Part shown: positions 54,701 to 62,668 of the stretch, piece by piece
Numbering within the stretch: the stretch's first letter is position 1
How the letters are laid out: each line of letters starts with the position of its first letter
Source of the DNA: Pirellulimonas nuda
GTDB lineage: Bacteria > Planctomycetota > Planctomycetia > Pirellulales > Lacipirellulaceae
Direction: 5' to 3'
NCBI RefSeq assembly: GCF_007750855.1
Contig: NZ_CP036291.1
Location: forward strand, 2,356,001-2,420,000
Length of the DNA: 64,000 bases
Program-made: the position numbers and the translations under genes
The notes under the pieces: generated by a model
Database searches by the model: none
Seen by the model: the letters and a program-made list of their open reading frames with translations, nothing else
What the model was told of the DNA's origin: nothing

Positions 54701-54744
54701 TACCCGGGCAGGCTTTCGAGCGGGGGAGATGTGTTGTTGCTCAT
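51730..54744 (-). CDS. Ser/Thr protein kinase fused to a tubulin-like domain
   Basis: 1004 residues. Residues 14-270 are a complete protein kinase: Gly-loop GQGGYGEVW (22-30), ATP lysine K43, catalytic H138-L-D140 in HLDIKPEN, magnesium D157 in DFG, and YAAPEVF. A linker (about 270-340) rich in Ala/Ser follows. From about residue 345 is a tubulin-like (Tubulin_2/FtsZ-like) region: TLFLGLGGSSARVLRML is the first nucleotide-binding loop, and VVASISGGAGGGMALDVAY (about 500-519) is the glycine-rich signature loop. The rest of the protein (to 1004) is helical and Ala/Arg-rich. No membrane segment is present. The ATG at 54744 overlaps the AAA gene's stop by 4 bp. It may couple phosphorylation to a polymer or a GTPase switch. 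Confidence 0.88.
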   Translation of the reverse strand: MSNNTSPPLESLPGYRLLDRLGQGGYGEVWRAEAPGGLTKAVKFIFGRQDGARAVRELKALERIREVRHPFLLSLERIEVVEGRMVVVTELADGSLRDRLLERLDGGALGIPRVELLRYLREAADALDYLRDHHSLQHLDIKPENILLLSGHVKVADFGLVKSLDAGVSESIVGGMTPTYAAPEVFRGSPTGSSDQYSLAIVYQELLTGTVPFLGGSPAELTLQHLNEEPDLASLSESDRFVVSRALAKRPEYRFSSCAEFVQMLADGLPNACEQPAAARSATAAAAIISRTSTAGATQVFDALDETAWNGPAAPILFNLDPPTPYAVRAEQAPVQEDSEPFALTPTLFLGLGGSSARVLRMLRQRMSAELGLNGPLPAMPFLLMDVDQTSLSQATHGAEKGAGLLATETVSLPLKRPQQYRAKSEQLLGWLGRRWLYNIPRSARTEGIRPLGRLALIDHARQALQRVRRSVIEATSPESVAESEAASGTTFRPGAFRVYVVASISGGAGGGMALDVAYATRAILERAGISEAKIIGLLTYSTTRDKERGELARVNAFSALTELRHLSRPDVAYPGEAGCGLPAASAESPPFDASYLLDFGASAEDPHGVSARTAIVDYLFLDALTPTQKQLDRLRDAAGDPDRVRSFRVEETLSPSGIADAELLQRRLFELWMGDEWEDDTHDVNVGGTNPLVHGAAQFVARHKIDATGLLATTRGARTRGADAAGGVVQTIIAAIGGWIAEKMDAPGPRLRDASQAVRWMTDHLACVERDLTNMTTDHAEIVQEAALAARRVRAAVASMDARIRTISSALRSDPTIPLEAPCEALTELAVSLDGWLQSEYFAPSGGAARVLSDPGLHAGLKAAVQEIARRFVLPQGVVSDGAIEGPHAQQLSQGVDPTGFGGIERRLTAETFAGRPAGSASVTVVECEGISIPHLAAHVVGHRQDYARFAERVHSRRDIDWEPLLDLDSPPACTPAESALDADAFDRPVDATMLVSTPAPAF

Positions 54745-56096
54745 GGATCGCTCCCGGGGGTCGCGATCGACGCTGGCGCCGGCATCGTGGTGAAGTAGGC
54801 GCCCACGGCGCGGTCGAGGTAGTCGGGGCGCAGTTCCAGGGCGACGCCCCGGTAAACGCAGTAGTTGCGGACCTGGCTCAGCAGGTCGCGTGCGTGGCAC
54901 CGCCGCAGGCAGCGGCCCAGCGGGCGGTAGTGCTTCTGAACCAAATAGTCGACCGCCTCGGGGCGGTAGCCGAACCCGAGCGTCCGGCAGCCGACCTCAA
55001 AGAGTGTTCGGAACTCGTCGAGCGACGGGTCGCCCACCTCTACCTTGTACGGGATGCGTCGCAGGAAGGCCTCGTCCGTGAGCTCGTGCGGCTCCAGGTT
55101 GGTGGAGAAAATAATCAACTGATCGAACGGCACCTGGATCTTCTTTCCGCTGGGGAGCGTGAGGAAGTCGTACCGGTTCTCCAGCGGGATGATCCAGCGA
55201 TTGAGCAGCTCCGTCGGCTCGATCCGCTGCCGACCGAAGTCGTCGATCAACAAGCACCCGCAGTTGCTCTTGAGTTGGAGCGAGGCCTCGCACACGTTGG
55301 AGATCGGGTCGTGCCGGATCTCGAGGCTGTCCATCGTCAGCTCGCCCCCGACGATCACCGTCGGCCGACGCACGTTGACCCATCGCGGGTCGTGCCCGGT
55401 CCCCGAGAGCAGCGAGCCCTCTTGCTCCTCGGGCCGCTCGTGGTAGGCCGCGTCGAACACCTTGATGATGAAGCCGTCGTCGATCACCGCGTGGGGGAGC
55501 CAGATGTTGCGTCCGAAGCAACGCGTGATGCGCCTAGCGAGCGTCGTCTTGCCGTTGCCCGGCGCCCCGTAGAGGAACATCCCGGCGCCGGAGTTCACGG
55601 CCGGCCCCAGCACCTCCAGCAGCGAAGCGTCGATCGAGATATCCTCGAAGGCCTCCAACAGTTGTTCGCGCTGCGCCGCTTCGGCACGGATAGTTTGCGC
55701 CTCGACCGACAGCACGTACTCGTCCAGCGGCACCGGCGCCGGCCCGACGTAGCTGCAGGCCTGCATCGCCGCGCGGGCGCGATCCAGCCCCTGGTCGGTG
55801 AGCGCGTAGTAGTAGTCCCCCAACGCCGCTTGGCCCTGGTGGAAGACGATCTGCCGGGAACGCAGGCTCCCGAACAGGTCTTCCAGCGTGCCGAACGGCA
55901 GGCAGAGCCGTCGCGCGACGTCACGCCCCGCGGCCGAGCCAACCTGCAGCAGGTACTTACATACCAGCCCCTCGACCAAGACGGGCGAGACGCCCGTTTC
56001 GCGCAGCGTCTTCGGCTCGGTAGGCAGGAAGACATCGTCGCTCAGCAAGGCGCCGAGCCCGTCGATGGCGTCGTAGTCTGATGGGGCTGAGGTCAT
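54741..56096 (-). CDS. AAA+ ATPase with winged-helix-like N-terminus
   Basis: 451 residues. Residues about 30-110 are helical with a winged-helix pattern (VLVEGLVCKYLLQVGS, DVARRLCLPFGTLEDLF). The AAA+ core follows: Walker A GAPGNGKT at 177-184, Walker B CLLIDDF at 281-287, sensor 1 IIFSTN at 328-333 and a possible arginine finger FLRRIPYK at 344-351. The C-terminus (FGYRPEAVDYLVQKHYRPL, RCHARDLLSQVRNYCVYRG) is the helical lid. AAA+ proteins remodel protein complexes or DNA; its substrate here is unknown, but the 4-bp overlap with the kinase-tubulin gene suggests a joint function. Confidence 0.88.
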   Translation of the reverse strand: MTSAPSDYDAIDGLGALLSDDVFLPTEPKTLRETGVSPVLVEGLVCKYLLQVGSAAGRDVARRLCLPFGTLEDLFGSLRSRQIVFHQGQAALGDYYYALTDQGLDRARAAMQACSYVGPAPVPLDEYVLSVEAQTIRAEAAQREQLLEAFEDISIDASLLEVLGPAVNSGAGMFLYGAPGNGKTTLARRITRCFGRNIWLPHAVIDDGFIIKVFDAAYHERPEEQEGSLLSGTGHDPRWVNVRRPTVIVGGELTMDSLEIRHDPISNVCEASLQLKSNCGCLLIDDFGRQRIEPTELLNRWIIPLENRYDFLTLPSGKKIQVPFDQLIIFSTNLEPHELTDEAFLRRIPYKVEVGDPSLDEFRTLFEVGCRTLGFGYRPEAVDYLVQKHYRPLGRCLRRCHARDLLSQVRNYCVYRGVALELRPDYLDRAVGAYFTTMPAPASIATPGSDP

Positions 56097-56210
56097 CGGC
56101 GTAGCGGAGGGCGGGGCAAAGATTCCTGATAGAACCTAGGTCGCTCGCCACGCAACGCGCCGCAGATTCGCGGCGCCCCGCACTGCCTGCCGTCGTAACC
56201 GGCACGATCG

Positions 56211-57770
56211 TTACCTTTGTTCCGCCGTGACGCCCGGCCAATCATCGGTCCGGAACGGCGTAACCGGCAGCCACGCCGAGTTGTAGAGGTTCACGCGAGG
56301 GTTGTCCGCCCAGGCGTAGCGGACCGCCACGGGTTCGCGCACCTCGGCCGACGACAGCCGGACGGTGTTCTTGCCGGTGATCTTGGCGTCGGCCCAATGA
56401 AACTGCTGGTCTGACCCGGCGATGGCGAACCCCTGCGGCGGGACGCCGTCAAAGGTCCGCAGCCCCCCCTCGCAATCGGTTAGCGTAAGCTGCGCGGCGT
56501 CGTCTGCGAACTCGCATTCCTCGAGCCGGGGGCTCCTGGCCGGCATCTTGCTGCCGTACACGTCCGCCAACGCAAGCCTGGCGAGCCGCGAGGCGACGGA
56601 CTGCTTGTTCTTGGGGTGGATGTCGTTTGCCTCGCCCAGGTCGATCGCGAGGGCTTGCCCCACGTTCTCTAGCCGGTCGAGCGTCATGGTCTGCGCCTCG
56701 CGCAGCTCCGCCCAGTCGCTCGGTGCGGGGGCGGGCTTCTCCGGCTTGAAATCCGCTAGCTGCACCCAGTAGAAGGGCAGGTCGGCCTGCCCCCACGCGT
56801 CGCGCCAGGCCCCGATCATCGTCGGAAACAGCTCCCGGTACTGGTAGGCGCGTCCCGCGTTCGACTCTCCCTGGTACCAGATTACTCCGGTGATCGGAAA
56901 GTCGCGGATCGGTTCGACACGGGCCGCAAACAGGTTGCCCGGTCGCTGATTGCCGAAGAGCGGGGCGTTGATCCAGGGCCGGCCCGGGGCCGAGCGTCCT
57001 TCGGCGAGCGCCTTTTCCCGTTGCTCCCGCCACTGCGTCAGCTTTTCTGCATAGTCGCGGCGCAGCGACGCCTCATCACTGTTGGCCTCGATCTCGGACC
57101 AACGCTTCCGGAGCGGGCCGTACATCGCCTCATCCGCGAGGGCCGCGGGCGGGACCCACGCCTCGCAGGCGGAACCCCCCCAAGAGTTGTCGATCAGCCC
57201 GATCGGAACGCCCAACGCCTCTTGGAGTTGGCGCCCAAAGAAGTACCCCACGCCAGAGAACGAGCCCGCCTCCTTCGGAGAGGAGACACGCCACTGGGTG
57301 TCGATCTGCTCGGTCGGATCTTGGGACCCGATGGTGTCGATCCTCATCAGACGCAGCATCGGCTCGTCTGCCGCGGCGATGGCTAGTTCTGCGTCCCTCG
57401 ATTGGTCGAGCCGCCACTGCATGTTCGATTGCCCAGAGCAGACCCAGACATCGCCGATCAGCACGTCCTGGGCGACCACCTCTTCGTCGCCGGAAGCTAC
57501 CTTCAGCGTGTAGGGCCCGCCGGCGGGTCGCGCGGCTAGCTCCGCTTGCCACTTGCCGGATTCGTCGGCTGTGGCGGTCGCCTTCTCGTCGGCAAGCGAG
57601 AGTTCCACCTTGCCTCCCGGCTGACAACGCCCCCAGACCCGGATCGGTTGATCCCGTTGCAGCACCGCGTGGTCGCTGAACAGGTCGGAGAGCCACAGGG
57701 ACGGTTCTGCCGAAGCCACGTTGGCCAAAACCAAGGCGGCGAGGGTTGCCGCGGTCGTGAGAAGTCGCAT
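56211..57770 (-). CDS. Sialate O-acetylesterase-like SGNH hydrolase (SASA domain)
   Basis: 519 residues, ATG at 57770 with TGAGG just before it. A signal peptide ends near NVASA. A beta domain (residues 20-105) is followed by the SASA-type hydrolase: DVWVCSGQSNMQWRLD holds the nucleophile serine, GLIDNSWGGSACEAWVP the oxyanion Gly and Asn region, GVIWYQGESNAG block III and DLGEANDIHPKNKQ the catalytic Asp-x-x-His. A C-terminal beta domain follows. It removes acetyl groups from sialic acid or other sugars outside the cytoplasm. Confidence 0.92.
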   Translation of the reverse strand: MRLLTTAATLAALVLANVASAEPSLWLSDLFSDHAVLQRDQPIRVWGRCQPGGKVELSLADEKATATADESGKWQAELAARPAGGPYTLKVASGDEEVVAQDVLIGDVWVCSGQSNMQWRLDQSRDAELAIAAADEPMLRLMRIDTIGSQDPTEQIDTQWRVSSPKEAGSFSGVGYFFGRQLQEALGVPIGLIDNSWGGSACEAWVPPAALADEAMYGPLRKRWSEIEANSDEASLRRDYAEKLTQWREQREKALAEGRSAPGRPWINAPLFGNQRPGNLFAARVEPIRDFPITGVIWYQGESNAGRAYQYRELFPTMIGAWRDAWGQADLPFYWVQLADFKPEKPAPAPSDWAELREAQTMTLDRLENVGQALAIDLGEANDIHPKNKQSVASRLARLALADVYGSKMPARSPRLEECEFADDAAQLTLTDCEGGLRTFDGVPPQGFAIAGSDQQFHWADAKITGKNTVRLSSAEVREPVAVRYAWADNPRVNLYNSAWLPVTPFRTDDWPGVTAEQR

Positions 57771-57804
57771 GGGGAGCCTCAAGGTGTGGTAAAGACAAGT
57801 AGCG

Positions 57805-58908
57805 CTAGAAGCGCGACGCGGCCAGATCTACGAACGGTGGTTCAAGCGTCTTGCCCTCGATCGTACCGCACACGAGTTCCGCGGTCGAAGGCGCCAAGTG
57901 CAGCCCGGCGCGGAAGTGCCCGCCGCCGATGTACGCGTTCTCGTAGCCCGCTATTCTCCCCAGAATGGGCAGCCCGTCGCAAGACGCGGGGCGGAGCCCC
58001 GCCCAACACGACTCCAGCTCGGTTTGCCGCAGGGCCGGCGCTAAGCGATGGGCATGCCCGACCAGTGCCGAAATCGCGTCTGCTTCGGTTGTTTTGTCAA
58101 AACCAACATCCTCAACCGTCGAACCGACCACCACGCGCCCATCCGCACGTGGAGTGAGATAAAAGTCCCCGTCGTGAACGACGTGCGGGAGCAAGCCCAC
58201 CGGCCCACGCAGCAGGGCGATCTGCCCCTTGATCGGCCTGACGGGCGCCCGCATCCCGAGCCGTTCGGCAAGCGGGCCGGACCAGCATCCCGCCGCCAGG
58301 CAGACGGCGCCACAGCACAGCTCGCCGCGGTCGACGACAACGCTCGCCACGCGGCTGCCCTTGAGCCTCAGCGAACGGGCCTCGACGCCGGCCTCAACGG
58401 ACACACCCGCCAGCTCACACAGCCGGACCAGGGCCTTGAGCCGACGCGGGTTGCGCACCGACGCCTCGGCGGGGACCCAGTGCGCGGCGCGCTGCGGCGG
58501 GACGGCCAGTCCCGAGAGATGACTCGGCGTGGCGGGCTCAACGACCGCCCCGCGCGCCCGCCAACGCATCAGCGTCTCAGACTCGCCATCGCTCGGTTCG
58601 GAGGTTGTCATATATATGGCGCCGCAACGGACGTACCCGTCGTCGATCCCCGTCTCCTCGCGGAGCCGGCCTGAGAGCCGCGGGTGGAGCACGTTGCTAC
58701 GCGCCGCCATCGCTTCGAGAGCCGGGTGGCCGCTGTAGCCGGACCCCGGCGGCAGGATCCCGGCGCCGGCCCAAGAGGCCTCGCGGCCCGGCTCGCCCCG
58801 GTCGATCAGCTTGACCTTTGCGCCGCGGTCCGCCAGCTCGAGCGCGATCGACAGGCCAATGATCCCGCCGCCGACAACCAACACGTCGGGCCGGCTAGCG
58901 TGGGTCAT
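57805..58908 (-). CDS. thiO: FAD-dependent amino acid oxidase, glycine oxidase (ThiO)-like
   Basis: 367 residues from ATG 58908 (a GTG at 58917 is also possible). DVLVVGGGIIGLSIALELADRG is the N-terminal dinucleotide fold of DAO-family oxidases; GYVRCGAIYMT, DFYLTPRADGRVVVGST and GLRPASCDGLPILGR then YENAYIGGGHFRAGLHLAP are the conserved blocks of ThiO. ThiO oxidises glycine to an imine for thiazole synthesis in thiamine biosynthesis. No other thi genes are in the window, so a different amine substrate cannot be excluded. It overlaps the TIGR04282 gene by 14 bp and is coupled to it. Confidence 0.85.
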   Translation of the reverse strand: MTHASRPDVLVVGGGIIGLSIALELADRGAKVKLIDRGEPGREASWAGAGILPPGSGYSGHPALEAMAARSNVLHPRLSGRLREETGIDDGYVRCGAIYMTTSEPSDGESETLMRWRARGAVVEPATPSHLSGLAVPPQRAAHWVPAEASVRNPRRLKALVRLCELAGVSVEAGVEARSLRLKGSRVASVVVDRGELCCGAVCLAAGCWSGPLAERLGMRAPVRPIKGQIALLRGPVGLLPHVVHDGDFYLTPRADGRVVVGSTVEDVGFDKTTEADAISALVGHAHRLAPALRQTELESCWAGLRPASCDGLPILGRIAGYENAYIGGGHFRAGLHLAPSTAELVCGTIEGKTLEPPFVDLAASRF

Positions 58909-59599
58909 CGCGATCACCGTCGGCGGACAAGTAGGGTTCGATGGCGGCGCGGAGCCGCACGAGGCTGGGCTGGGATGCTCCCCGCAGGTCGCGGCTCAGT
59001 TCGCGGAGGTCGTCCATCTCATCCACGTCGTACCAGGACGGCAGCACCGCGAAGCGGTCGGCGCCCCAGCCGGCGCTCGCCAAACGGTTGAGGGTCGCCT
59101 GGAATAGTGCGTCCTGCCCCCAAGGCATCCCGCGGAAGATGGGGGGCGTGCCGCCGCGGGCGCCCACGAGATAGTAACCTCCGTCACGCGCGGGGCCAAG
59201 CACGAGGTCGCGCTGCCGCAGCTCGGCGAACGCCTCGACCACGAGCCGCAGTTCAAGGTTCGGGCTATCGGCCCCGAGGACGACGACGCGCTGGTAGCCG
59301 GCGGCGAACGAACGATCGAAGAAGTCTTCCAAACGTTCTCCCAGGTCCCCCGCGGACTGCTCGCACAGCTCCCAGCCCCGCGCTGCGAACGGGGCGAAGG
59401 CGTCACGCTGATCCGCGGGCGCGTAGCAAAGCGCGCGCTGTGCTTCCAATGTGCTCAAGCGCTCGGTCAGCGTTGCGAGGAACGCGCGATGCAAGTGCGC
59501 GGCGCCGTGTTGGCCGATCGAAACCGAGAGCCGTGTCTTCACGAGACCGGGGGTCCAATGCTTCGCGAAGAGCGCCACGCGCTGGAGAGAATGGGTCAT
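58895..59599 (-). CDS. TIGR04282 family glycosyltransferase-like protein (DUF2064)
   Basis: 234 residues, ATG at 59599. VALFAKHWTPGLVKTRLSV is the N-terminal nucleotide-binding segment of the CofC/GT-A-like family; RVVVLGADSPNLELRL, DLVLGPARDGGYYLVGARG and LPSWYDVDEMDDLREL are family signatures. TIGR04282 members are found with ArsS-type radical SAM proteins and are thought to act in arsenosugar or related natural-product pathways. An ArsS homologue lies 3.1 kb to the right. Soluble and cytoplasmic. The upstream in-frame extension to 59899 has no conserved sequence, so the later start is chosen. Confidence 0.85.
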   Translation of the reverse strand: MTHSLQRVALFAKHWTPGLVKTRLSVSIGQHGAAHLHRAFLATLTERLSTLEAQRALCYAPADQRDAFAPFAARGWELCEQSAGDLGERLEDFFDRSFAAGYQRVVVLGADSPNLELRLVVEAFAELRQRDLVLGPARDGGYYLVGARGGTPPIFRGMPWGQDALFQATLNRLASAGWGADRFAVLPSWYDVDEMDDLRELSRDLRGASQPSLVRLRAAIEPYLSADGDRDDPR

Positions 59600-59963
59600 G
59601 CGAAACAGTGTTTTGCGAGGGAAAGGTACGGGGCTCGCGGCGTGTAGGTGGGGCAATTTGTGCCGATGGCGCACCCCTCTGCCGGGGGGTAATTCTCGGT
59701 GGGTTCGGGCCGCCGCAGGCGGGTGTCCGAGCCGTAACTTGTTGCTGATGTACCCGTTAGCGATTCCGTTTGCCTGCCGCCGCGGCAGCAGCCTAGGATG
59801 AATTCGGGCAGCCCCCGCGGGCTGCTCAGCGACCAAACCCGGCGGCAAGAAGCTCCGCCGTTTGCTACGTCCCCCTTTGTTGGTGGGCGTCTCTCTCAAG
59901 GACGACGGGAGGAACTTCTCGGCAAATCAGCTCGGTCTGAAACCGCGGGTAACGGAGCGAACC
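59600..59963. other. Divergent intergenic region with a small hairpin
   Basis: 364 bp between the TIGR04282 gene and the metalloprotease-like gene. No gene is recognised. A 7-bp stem (GCAGCCC at 59808-59814, GGGCTGC at 59819-59825) with a 4-base loop lies in the middle. It probably holds both promoters. A ribosome binding site (GGAG) precedes the ATG at 59964. Confidence 0.4.
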
Positions 59964-60674
59964 ATGTCGGCAAGCCGTCGTCAGCAGTTCAAGTGGCAGG
60001 TCCGTCAGGCTGGGCGACGCAATCCGGCCGTTGCCGCAAATCTCACCCAGCGCGATCACCCCAAGTCGCGTCGTGGCGTGGGCACACGCGATATGCGTGA
60101 ACCGTTTGCCCCCCCCGAAGACTGGTACGAGCCCCGCGAGCAGGGCCGCTCTTACCGCATCATCGTCCAACCCCCGGGCGTCGGCTACCGGCACGTCGTC
60201 ACCCCGGCCGAGGTGCGTGAGCGGCTGGCCGAGTTCCCGGCCGAGTTCATCCGCGACTTGGATGTCGTGCAGTTTGCCCGCATGACGCGGAAAAAGCAAA
60301 GCTTCCCTTGCTACGGCATGCAGTGGGGCACAACGCTCTACCTCTACCCGATCGAGGACACACTCACCGAACACTTCGGCCAGCCTCCGTCGCCGCTGGT
60401 GATGAACGAGTCGCGGATGTTCGGCGGACGCTGGACCGACCACGGCCAGGGGCAGTGGACCCTGACGTGGACCAAGGCCGCGATCCGCGACTTCTACCTA
60501 AACAATATCCTCATCCACGAGCTGGGCCACCTGCTCGACGACCGCAACTCGTCCTACACCGACCGGGAACGGTACGCCGAGTGGTTTGCGATCCACTTCG
60601 GCTACTCGCGCTCCGGCGGCCAGGCCGCGCGGCGGAAGAACGCGAAGGTCCGCCGCCGCCACCACGCCACCTGA
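59964..60674 (+). CDS. Zinc-metalloprotease-like protein (HELGH)
   Basis: 236 residues, ATG at 59964 with GGAG 9-12 bases before it. The N-terminus is strongly basic (MSASRRQQFKWQVRQAGRR). Residues about 110-205 hold beta strands (FPCYGMQWGTTLYLYPIE, WTLTWTKAAIRDFYLNN) followed by ILIHELGHLLDDRN, a zinc-binding H-E-x-x-H motif, and ERYAEWFAIHFGY, which may provide the third ligand Glu. The C-terminus is Arg/Lys-rich (RRKNAKVRRRHH). It lacks a signal peptide, so the protein is probably cytoplasmic, and its basic ends suggest binding to nucleic acid (inference). The family is not known to me. Confidence 0.75.
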   Translation: MSASRRQQFKWQVRQAGRRNPAVAANLTQRDHPKSRRGVGTRDMREPFAPPEDWYEPREQGRSYRIIVQPPGVGYRHVVTPAEVRERLAEFPAEFIRDLDVVQFARMTRKKQSFPCYGMQWGTTLYLYPIEDTLTEHFGQPPSPLVMNESRMFGGRWTDHGQGQWTLTWTKAAIRDFYLNNILIHELGHLLDDRNSSYTDRERYAEWFAIHFGYSRSGGQAARRKNAKVRRRHHAT

Positions 60675-60772
60675 GGTCCAGACGGGCCCAGAGCCCAGTT
60701 TTGCAGCGGGCTGGCCGGTCCCCTAGAATGGACCGTCCCAGCCCGCTCTGCTTTCCCGAGGTCTCTTCCGCG

Positions 60773-62641
60773 ATGTCCCGCCTGCTCCAAGCGCTCGCCG
60801 TAGCGAGCCTGCTCGCCGCCCCGACGCTGGCCGACAACGCCAGCGAGAACCGAAACGACCTGCGACGCTTCTCGACCCAGGCGCGGGCCGCCGAGCGGTT
60901 TGCGGCGGCAGGAAGGGGCGACGACGCGGTTGCCGCGTTTGAGGAACTCCAAAAGCTTGTCGCTGGTGTGGCGGAGCGCGGGGTCGACCCGCGTTCGGAG
61001 TCGGCCTTCAAGCGCGCCATGGATCGCCTCACCGAGTTCCATGGCGAGCTCACCGCCGCCGGGTTCAACCCCCCTCCCCTGGCCAAGATCGCCCCGGCGA
61101 CGCCCCCGGCGGGCGGCGGCGACGGCGACGTGAGCTTTACCTCACAAGTGGCGCCGATGCTGGCGGCCCGCTGCGGGGGGTGTCACGTCGACGGCTCGCG
61201 AGGGGGTTTCAGCCTAGCCACCTACAGCGCCCTGATGCGCGGCGCCGACCCGGGCGGGACGGTGCTCGTGCCCGGCGACGGGGCGGGGAGCCTGATCGTC
61301 GAGCTGATCGTCTCGGGCGACATGCCGCGCGGGGGCGGCCGGGTAACGCCCGCAGAGACCCAGATGTTGGTGAGCTGGATCAACCAGGGCGCCCGCTTCG
61401 ACGGCGCCGACGCCAGCGCGAACCTCCGCGACCTGAAGCCCGGCCAGGGGGCGCCGATGCAGCCCAAGCCCGCGTCGCCGCCGATGAAGGTCACGCGCCC
61501 CAAGGGGGGCGAGACGGTCAGCTTTGCGATCGACGTCGCGCCGATCATCGACGCGAAGTGCCGCAATTGTCACGGCGCCGGGCAGCAGCAAGGGGGGCTC
61601 GACATGGGGAGCTTCGCGGCCCTGCTCAAGGGAGGGGACGGGGGGCCGGTGATCGCGGGCGGCAAGCCGGACGAGAGCCCGCTGCTCCGCCGCGTGCGCG
61701 GCGACGATCCCCCGCAGATGCCGCTGCGGCAGACGCCGCTGTCTGCCCAAGAGATCGAGACGATCGCCACCTGGATCCGCGAAGGGGCGTCGTTTGACGG
61801 CAAGGACGCGGCAACGGGTTTGGCGCTGCTAATCGCCACCGAGCGGGCCGATCGCTTCTCGGGCCCGCAACTAAGCAAGTTCCGCAGCGCGGACGCCGCC
61901 GACCGCTGGCGGCTAGCGGTGCCTGACGAGCCGGCCCGGCAGCTCGAGACGCCGCGGTTCTTGGTGATCGGCAACGCGAACGACGACCTGCGCGATCGCA
62001 CCGGCGCCGCGCTCGAAGGGGCCGCCGACGACGTGCTCAGCTACTTCCGCCAACCGCCGGACGGGCTCGGCAAGGCCCGCGTCACCGCGTTCGTGTTCGA
62101 CGGCGCCATCGACTACGGCGAGTTTGGACTAATGGTTGAGAAGCGTCAGCTCCCCGCGACGCAGCGTCGGCACTGGCGGCACGACGCGCTGACCCCCTAC
62201 CTGTGCGTTGTGCCCGCCGCGGCAGACGACGACCTGCTCCGCGCAGAGCTCGCCCAACAAGTTGCGGCGCTCTACTTGTCTGCACGCACCAGCGGAGAGC
62301 TCCCCGGCTGGCTGGCCGAGGGCGCCGCCCGCGCCGTGCGGGCCAAGCTCTACCCACGCGACCCAGAGGTGGCCGAGTGGGAGGGGAAAGTCCCTGAGCT
62401 CGCGGCCCGGATGCCCTCGCCGGACGCGTTCATGACCGGCCGCATCGATCCGCAGGTCGGCGGTGTGGTGGCTTACGGGTTCGCGGGGGCGATGCTCCGC
62501 GGCTCGTCGTTCAACAAGCTGCTGGACGCGATGGCCGCCGGGAAGCCCTTCGCCGAGGCGTTCCAAGGCGTTTACCGCGTCACGCCGAAACAGGCCGCCG
62601 AGTCGTGGCAGAAGAGCGTCGCCGCCAAGCGGGGACGCTAG
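60773..62641 (+). CDS. Exported protein with two planctomycete cytochrome c-like domains and a peptidase MA-like end
   Basis: 622 residues, ATG at 60773; signal peptide ends near LADN. A helical segment (to about residue 100) precedes two PSCyt-type heme domains: APMLAARCGGCHVDG then GDMPRGGGRVTPAETQMLV, and DAKCRNCHGAG then PPQMPLRQTPLSAQEIETI, both with CxxCH and a Met after it that may be the axial ligand. The last 300 residues have the layout of DUF1570/peptidase MA-like proteins (ELPGWLAEGAARAV) but lack a HExxH at the expected place. It could transfer electrons outside the cytoplasm. Confidence 0.78.
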   Translation: MSRLLQALAVASLLAAPTLADNASENRNDLRRFSTQARAAERFAAAGRGDDAVAAFEELQKLVAGVAERGVDPRSESAFKRAMDRLTEFHGELTAAGFNPPPLAKIAPATPPAGGGDGDVSFTSQVAPMLAARCGGCHVDGSRGGFSLATYSALMRGADPGGTVLVPGDGAGSLIVELIVSGDMPRGGGRVTPAETQMLVSWINQGARFDGADASANLRDLKPGQGAPMQPKPASPPMKVTRPKGGETVSFAIDVAPIIDAKCRNCHGAGQQQGGLDMGSFAALLKGGDGGPVIAGGKPDESPLLRRVRGDDPPQMPLRQTPLSAQEIETIATWIREGASFDGKDAATGLALLIATERADRFSGPQLSKFRSADAADRWRLAVPDEPARQLETPRFLVIGNANDDLRDRTGAALEGAADDVLSYFRQPPDGLGKARVTAFVFDGAIDYGEFGLMVEKRQLPATQRRHWRHDALTPYLCVVPAAADDDLLRAELAQQVAALYLSARTSGELPGWLAEGAARAVRAKLYPRDPEVAEWEGKVPELAARMPSPDAFMTGRIDPQVGGVVAYGFAGAMLRGSSFNKLLDAMAAGKPFAEAFQGVYRVTPKQAAESWQKSVAAKRGR

Positions 62642-62668
62642 GCTTTTCCTTACCACCACGGACGGCGG

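Noticed and set aside
54729-56081. 450-codon plus frame over the AAA+ gene
   Set aside because: Walker A and B are on the minus strand; the plus frame is Val/Arg-rich shadow.
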